Part shown: in pieces, positions 40,655 through 41,450 of the stretch
Layout: every line of letters starts with the position of its first letter
Position numbering within the stretch: the stretch's first letter is position 1
NCBI GenBank assembly: GCA_034506335.1
Contig: JAPDPR010000034.1
Coordinates: 1 to 41,450 of the forward strand
Direction of reading: 5' to 3'
Source of the DNA: a candidate division KSB1 bacterium
GTDB lineage: Bacteria > Zhuqueibacterota > Zhuqueibacteria > JANLFK01 > Oleimicrobiaceae
DNA: 41,450 nt
The notes under the pieces: generated by a model
Seen by the model: only the letters and a program-made list of their open reading frames with translations
Told to the model about the DNA's origin: nothing
Databases searched by the model: none
Position numbers and translations under genes: made by a program

Positions 40655-41450
40655 GTGAAAGGTAAACAAAGACACTACGAGTTTCACGTTATTTCCAACA
40701 CCCATTGGGATCGGGAATGGCGCTACCCAGCGCAGGAGACAAGATTACACCTGGTTGAGCTCATGGATTGGTTGCTGGAGATGTTTGCGCGCTACCCGGA
40801 GTACAAGCACTACCACTTGGACGCGCAGACGATCCCGTTGGAGGACTATCTGGAGGTACGCCCGGAGAAACGCGAGGAGCTGAAAAAATACATCAGCGAA
40901 GGGCGCCTGCTGGTGGGGCCGTGGTACACCTTGCCCGAGATGAACACCGTCAGTGGCGAAGCCATCGTGCGCAATTTGATGCGGGGCCACAAAATTGCCA
41001 GCCAGTTCGGCGCAGTGATGAAGGTGGGCTACACGCCCACTTCCTACGGACAGCTCTCACAGATTGCTCAGATCTATGCCGGTTTTGGCATCGATGGCAT
41101 CATGTTCTATCGCGGCATTGTCAAGGATGAGTGCGCCACCGAGTACATTTTGGAGGCCCCCGATGGGACGCAGATTCTGGGCCTTCGTCTCAGCGCACTC
41201 TTCAGCAGGGCAGCTTTCTGGATTCACCTGCTGCGCCCCACCATGTACGAGAATGCCTATCATGACGGCCACTATCGCTGGGCTCTGGGCCAAATGCCGT
41301 TCCGGAGGTGCGACACCGCGGCAGGGGACCAGGACTATTGGCTGCTCAAGCCCTCCTCCCTCCAGTTCTTCAACACCGCGTTGTTGGATGAGGGAATGAA
41401 AAACATCCGGGACGACGTGGCGGCCGATGCCACTACTCCCTACTTGGTGG
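40655..41450 (+). CDS. GH38-family protein (alpha-mannosidase-like), N-terminal part, nucleophile position altered
   Basis: The right edge cuts the gene; 265 codons are visible. The start is a GTG with AGAGGAG 4 nt upstream. The N-terminus reads HVISNTHWDREWRYP, the GH38 zinc-binding His and Asp pair, then LDAQTIPLEDYLEVRPE, GPWYTLPEMNTVSGEAIVRNL and GHKIASQFG. The nucleophile segment, normally P-D-[ST]-F-G followed by Q and a PQI, reads GYTPTSYGQLSQIAQI: Thr replaces the catalytic, zinc-binding Asp. The protein could be inactive, use a different residue, or have another role. The frame has no stop, so it is easily missed. Cytoplasmic (no signal peptide seen). Confidence 0.8.
   Translation, partial: MKGKQRHYEFHVISNTHWDREWRYPAQETRLHLVELMDWLLEMFARYPEYKHYHLDAQTIPLEDYLEVRPEKREELKKYISEGRLLVGPWYTLPEMNTVSGEAIVRNLMRGHKIASQFGAVMKVGYTPTSYGQLSQIAQIYAGFGIDGIMFYRGIVKDECATEYILEAPDGTQILGLRLSALFSRAAFWIHLLRPTMYENAYHDGHYRWALGQMPFRRCDTAAGDQDYWLLKPSSLQFFNTALLDEGMKNIRDDVAADATTPYLV

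Overview
The window looks like a chromosomal segment of an uncultured, GC-rich bacterium of the FCB superphylum, KSB1/Calditrichota-like. The evidence is secreted proteins ending in FlgD-like/type IX-style C-terminal domains (PNPFNP signature), a large TonB-dependent receptor with an N-terminal carboxypeptidase-regulatory domain, a PorV-like outer-membrane protein and a GH38 family glycosidase. No rRNA, tRNA or CRISPR array was seen. The taxonomic placement is an inference from these family signatures.

Layout. (1) 2-1975 (+): 3' part of a large secreted protein. (2) 1976-3008: gene-poor. (3) 3009-20712 (-): one giant biosynthetic unit read right to left: promoter, leader peptide, attenuator, chorismate mutase, a SerK/SbnI-like ParB-fold protein, trpB2, DAHP synthase, tyrA, aroA, aroE, aroC, aroK, aroB, aroQ, hisG, hisC, a HAD phosphatase, hisB, hisH, hisF, a hisA-hisI-hisE triple fusion, and hisD. 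Most neighbours overlap by 4-17 nt. (4) 20790-28259 (-): a nitrosative-stress island with a YgbA-type protein, quinol-dependent NO reductase, a DUF1858/DUF438/hemerythrin/PAS protein, a FabV-like oxidoreductase, a hemerythrin, a cupin and a 4Fe-4S protein. A divergent Crp/Fnr regulator (+) faces it across a perfect TTGAC-N4-GTCAA box. (5) 29317-31805 (-): tlpA, DUF1858, osmC, thioredoxin, ECF sigma factor, zinc-finger anti-sigma factor. (6) 32183-33208 (+): a decayed IS481-like transposase. (7) 33341-41450 (+): HAD hydrolase, TonB-dependent receptor, secreted protein, PorV-like protein and the 5' part of a GH38 protein.

The most striking element is at 20487-20712 on the minus strand and is not covered by ordinary gene calling. 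A consensus sigma-70 promoter (TTGACA, 17 nt, TATATT) is followed by a 29-codon leader ORF. Residues 7-19 of that peptide read HFSHHWFWYWYYH: 12 of 13 are His, Phe, Trp or Tyr, the end products of the operon. The codon run forms one arm of an 18-bp hairpin with the sequence just after it. That second arm contains GTGGTGGG, which is repeated exactly in the 3' arm of a downstream Rho-independent terminator, so the two can compete for the same CCCACCAC. This is a complete 1:2, 2:3, 3:4 attenuator that appears to sense all three aromatic amino acids and histidine together and to gate a 19-gene shikimate/aromatic/histidine superoperon.

A second proposal is functional. The SerK-like gene lies directly before trpB2. 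TrpB2 enzymes are known to use O-phosphoserine, so the pair may form a phosphoserine-fed tryptophan branch.
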